This document shows, in pieces, positions 12,769 to 14,056 of a stretch of 14,056 nt of DNA. Location: NCBI GenBank assembly GCA_050633165.1, contig JBOEFZ010000069.1:1-14056 (forward strand). Direction: 5' to 3'. The position numbers were made by a program, and so were the translations under genes. The notes beneath the pieces are model-generated. The model saw only the letters and a program-made list of their open reading frames with translations. It was not told where the DNA came from and did no database searches. Origin of the DNA: TMED27 sp050633165 (GTDB lineage: Bacteria; Pseudomonadota; Alphaproteobacteria; Micavibrionales; Micavibrionaceae). Within the stretch, counting starts at the first letter, position 1; each line of letters opens with the position of its first letter.

Positions 12769-13107
12769 ATGGCAAGCACAGCAGGCGTCATTGGCGGAAC
12801 AATTAAATGGGGATCAATAGCAGCCGTCACAGGCATAGCTTTGTCAGTTGTATTTGCACCAGCCGCAGCTGCCGCCGCTGGAAACGCAGTATTAACGGGC
12901 TATCACGGGGCATGGCAACTCGCCGCAGGCACAGGCGCAGCCAATGGAGCAACAACCGCAACAGTCACAGCAGCCACAACCGGAAAATCATTATCCGCAG
13001 CAGCAGTAACATTACCAGCTGCACCAGTAGCACCCATAACACCGGTCACGCCAACGCCTCCCGCAGTAACAGGATTCAATCTTGTACCTGACAACCTTGT
13101 ACTATAA
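12769..13107 (+). CDS. Small alanine-rich hypothetical membrane protein
   Basis: I do not recognise this 112-residue protein. The start ATG 12769 is supported by AGGA at 12756-12759, nine nt upstream; a longer frame from 12622 overlaps the preceding gene and has no such support. Residues 5-40 are a glycine/alanine-rich hydrophobic stretch (GGTIKWGSIAAVTGIALSVV, then a run of alanines), probably one transmembrane helix. The middle, about 48-80, is low complexity in Ala, Thr and Gly. The C-terminus is a proline/valine/threonine segment ending GFNLVPDNLVL. The composition suggests a surface or membrane protein rather than an enzyme. It lies 52 bp after the larger unknown gene, on the same strand, and ends 7 bp from the convergent secreted-protein gene. 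A signal peptide ending near the alanine run is an alternative reading. Confidence 0.55.
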   Translation: MASTAGVIGGTIKWGSIAAVTGIALSVVFAPAAAAAAGNAVLTGYHGAWQLAAGTGAANGATTATVTAATTGKSLSAAAVTLPAAPVAPITPVTPTPPAVTGFNLVPDNLVL

Positions 13108-13114
13108 AAAGCCC

Positions 13115-13648
13115 CTAACGAAACCGCGCCAACCCCTGCTCCACCGCCACACACGCCGTACCCTTATCCAAACATTGCACCGCGCCGATCAAAATTTGAT
13201 ACTGCGTTAAATCCGGCATCATGCCCGCCGCCCCCGCAACATCGGACAACGCATTCGCGCATTCCACAAACGCACTGCGCATCGCATAGGCCGGATATTC
13301 TTGCTTAGAAGCCGCAGTCGCCGCCGCGCAATGCTCCTTCACCTTATCCGCCTGCGCAACCTTCATCTTGTCCTTCAACGCCCCGCCATAATTGCTCGCC
13401 ATCACCAACACACTCTCGGAAACCTGCTTCAAACACCCCGCCTTCTCCCAACGCCCATCCAAACACGCCCGCGCCACCCGCGCCGCATACGTCACCCCAA
13501 TCTCACTCGCCGCCTCATTCCGCACAGCATTCTGCGAACGCTCCTCCACCGGAGCACTCGCCCCATTCCGAACCACATAAGACTTCGCCGCAACACCGGA
13601 AACAACAAACAAACAAACCAAAACTGTAAGGGATAAAATTCTCATCAT
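13115..13648 (-). CDS. Hypothetical secreted protein with six cysteines
   Basis: I do not recognise this 177-residue protein. From ATG 13648 (or 13645) it begins MMRILSLTVLVCLFVVSGVAA, a typical signal peptide with probable cleavage after GVAA. The frame extends upstream to 13684, but those 12 residues precede a good signal peptide and are unlikely to be used. The mature chain is mostly helical and holds six cysteines: ARACLDG, AGCLKQ, KEHCAAA, VECANAL and QCLDKGTAC, an even number that would suit disulfides in the periplasm. It has no lipobox and no catalytic motif I can name. AGGA overlaps the tandem ATG ATG start. It faces the two-gene orphan cassette tail to tail with 7 bp between stops. 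A 29-bp hairpin lies 43 bp upstream of its start. Confidence 0.7.
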   Translation of the reverse strand: MMRILSLTVLVCLFVVSGVAAKSYVVRNGASAPVEERSQNAVRNEAASEIGVTYAARVARACLDGRWEKAGCLKQVSESVLVMASNYGGALKDKMKVAQADKVKEHCAAATAASKQEYPAYAMRSAFVECANALSDVAGAAGMMPDLTQYQILIGAVQCLDKGTACVAVEQGLARFR

Positions 13649-13684
13649 CCTAAAATGATAACACGCCCAACAACACAAGCGCAA

Positions 13685-13950
13685 AGAAAGATGGTGCCTC
13701 CGGAGAGAAACGGCACCATATGTTTAAGACACTATATTTGCTGGATAATTAAGCTTGATGCACCAACGTTTACAACTATTTTTGTATAAAATTTTTGTAT
13801 AAGAGGCAAGGCTTAGATTGTTTTTACAATGATTTCTTTCAGGGTTTTATGAATTATATAGATAGAACAGGGGAGAGGGAAAAAGAAGGGGGCTTGGTTA
13901 AATGTTATACGACCCTACCCTCACAATCGGACAATTTTTTAGGACTTCAT
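13685..13950. other. Non-coding AT-rich stretch with a hairpin and a tandem repeat
   Basis: No convincing gene lies here. A perfect hairpin, ATGGTGCC (13691-13698) with GGCACCAT (13712-13719), encloses a 13-nt loop. A tandem direct repeat, ATTTTTGTATAA at 13778-13789 and again at 13791-13802, follows, and ATTGT-TTTT-ACAAT is at 13817-13830. On the minus strand CTTGCC (13811-13806) and TATACA (13789-13784) form a loose promoter-like pair, about 16 bp apart, which could serve the secreted-protein gene. No clear terminator is seen for the gene ending at 13951. Confidence 0.4.
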
Positions 13951-14056
13951 CTATAGTGCAGGCGCTTGTGGCTGAAAGCCCTCTTTTAGCATCGCACTCA
14001 CAAGAGCGCCCATCTTATCACCCTCTTCAAACGTTACAACTTCATGAAACTGTGCT
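13951..14056 (-). CDS. C-terminal end of an unidentified protein (partial)
   Basis: On the minus strand, an open frame enters from the right edge and ends at TAG (13953-13951). The visible 34 residues include FHEVVTFEEGDKMGALVSAM, followed by LKEGFQPQAPAL. The codon pattern, acidic-helical composition and terminal position suggest a real gene, but I do not recognise the family, and most of it lies outside the window. Confidence 0.55.
   Translation of the reverse strand, partial: AQFHEVVTFEEGDKMGALVSAMLKEGFQPQAPAL

Noticed and set aside
13849..13956. 35-codon plus-strand frame starting MNYIDRTGEREKEGG
   Set aside because: A weak AGGG precedes the ATG, but the peptide is short and shows no domain, and its end overlaps the stop of the minus-strand partial gene; not enough to call.
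1..14056. CRISPR array, transposase, integrase or prophage genes
   Set aside because: No regularly spaced direct repeats and no recombinase or phage structural protein are seen; the repeats present are isolated palindromes.

Overview
The window reads as a housekeeping stretch of an alphaproteobacterial chromosome. GyrA, SSB, UvrA, CoaD, the short-form serine acetyltransferase and the DUF502 protein all look alphaproteobacterial by motif and layout. GC is moderate, codon use is fairly even, and the tRNA gene encodes its own CCA. A Micavibrio-like or other less-studied alphaproteobacterial lineage is possible, but that is only an impression. Most of the sequence is conserved core genes; the unusual material lies in palindromic repeats and in a few genes I cannot assign.

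Layout. (1) 1-109: the 3' end of recG (+), followed by a Fic-family AMP-transferase (221-1576, +). (2) 1588-4017: a compact minus-strand run, in transcription order a GIY-YIG nuclease-like protein, a short mannose-1-phosphate guanylyltransferase-like protein, a DUF502 membrane protein and serine O-acetyltransferase (cysE). The gaps are 2, 13 and 3 nt, so it is probably one operon, convergent with fic. (3) 4030-4236: a palindromic element abutting the 3' end of tRNA-Lys(UUU), which has a good promoter at 4276-4304. (4) 4323-8826: minus-strand ssb, a DUF2059 secreted protein, gyrA and coaD; gyrA and coaD overlap by 8 nt. (5) 8979-11834: uvrA (+), divergent from ssb, with a second kind of palindromic repeat between them. 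(6) 11925-13107: an intrinsic terminator, then two unrecognised plus-strand genes. (7) 13115-13648: an unrecognised secreted cysteine-containing protein (-). Then an AT-rich non-coding stretch and the 3' end of another minus-strand gene at the right edge.

Function. recG, ssb, gyrA and uvrA serve DNA replication, topology and repair. coaD and cysE serve coenzyme A and cysteine synthesis. The most interesting observation is a 102-bp palindromic repeat (8152-8253) lying exactly in frame inside the signal-peptide region of the DUF2059 gene, with a half-copy 0.4 kb away in the gyrA leader. It resembles in logic the Rickettsia palindromic elements that insert into protein genes. Two other palindromic elements sit at sensitive places: the tRNA-Lys 3' end and the uvrA-ssb divergent promoter region. 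The two-gene orphan cassette after uvrA is the best candidate for something undescribed, but its function cannot be read from the sequence.
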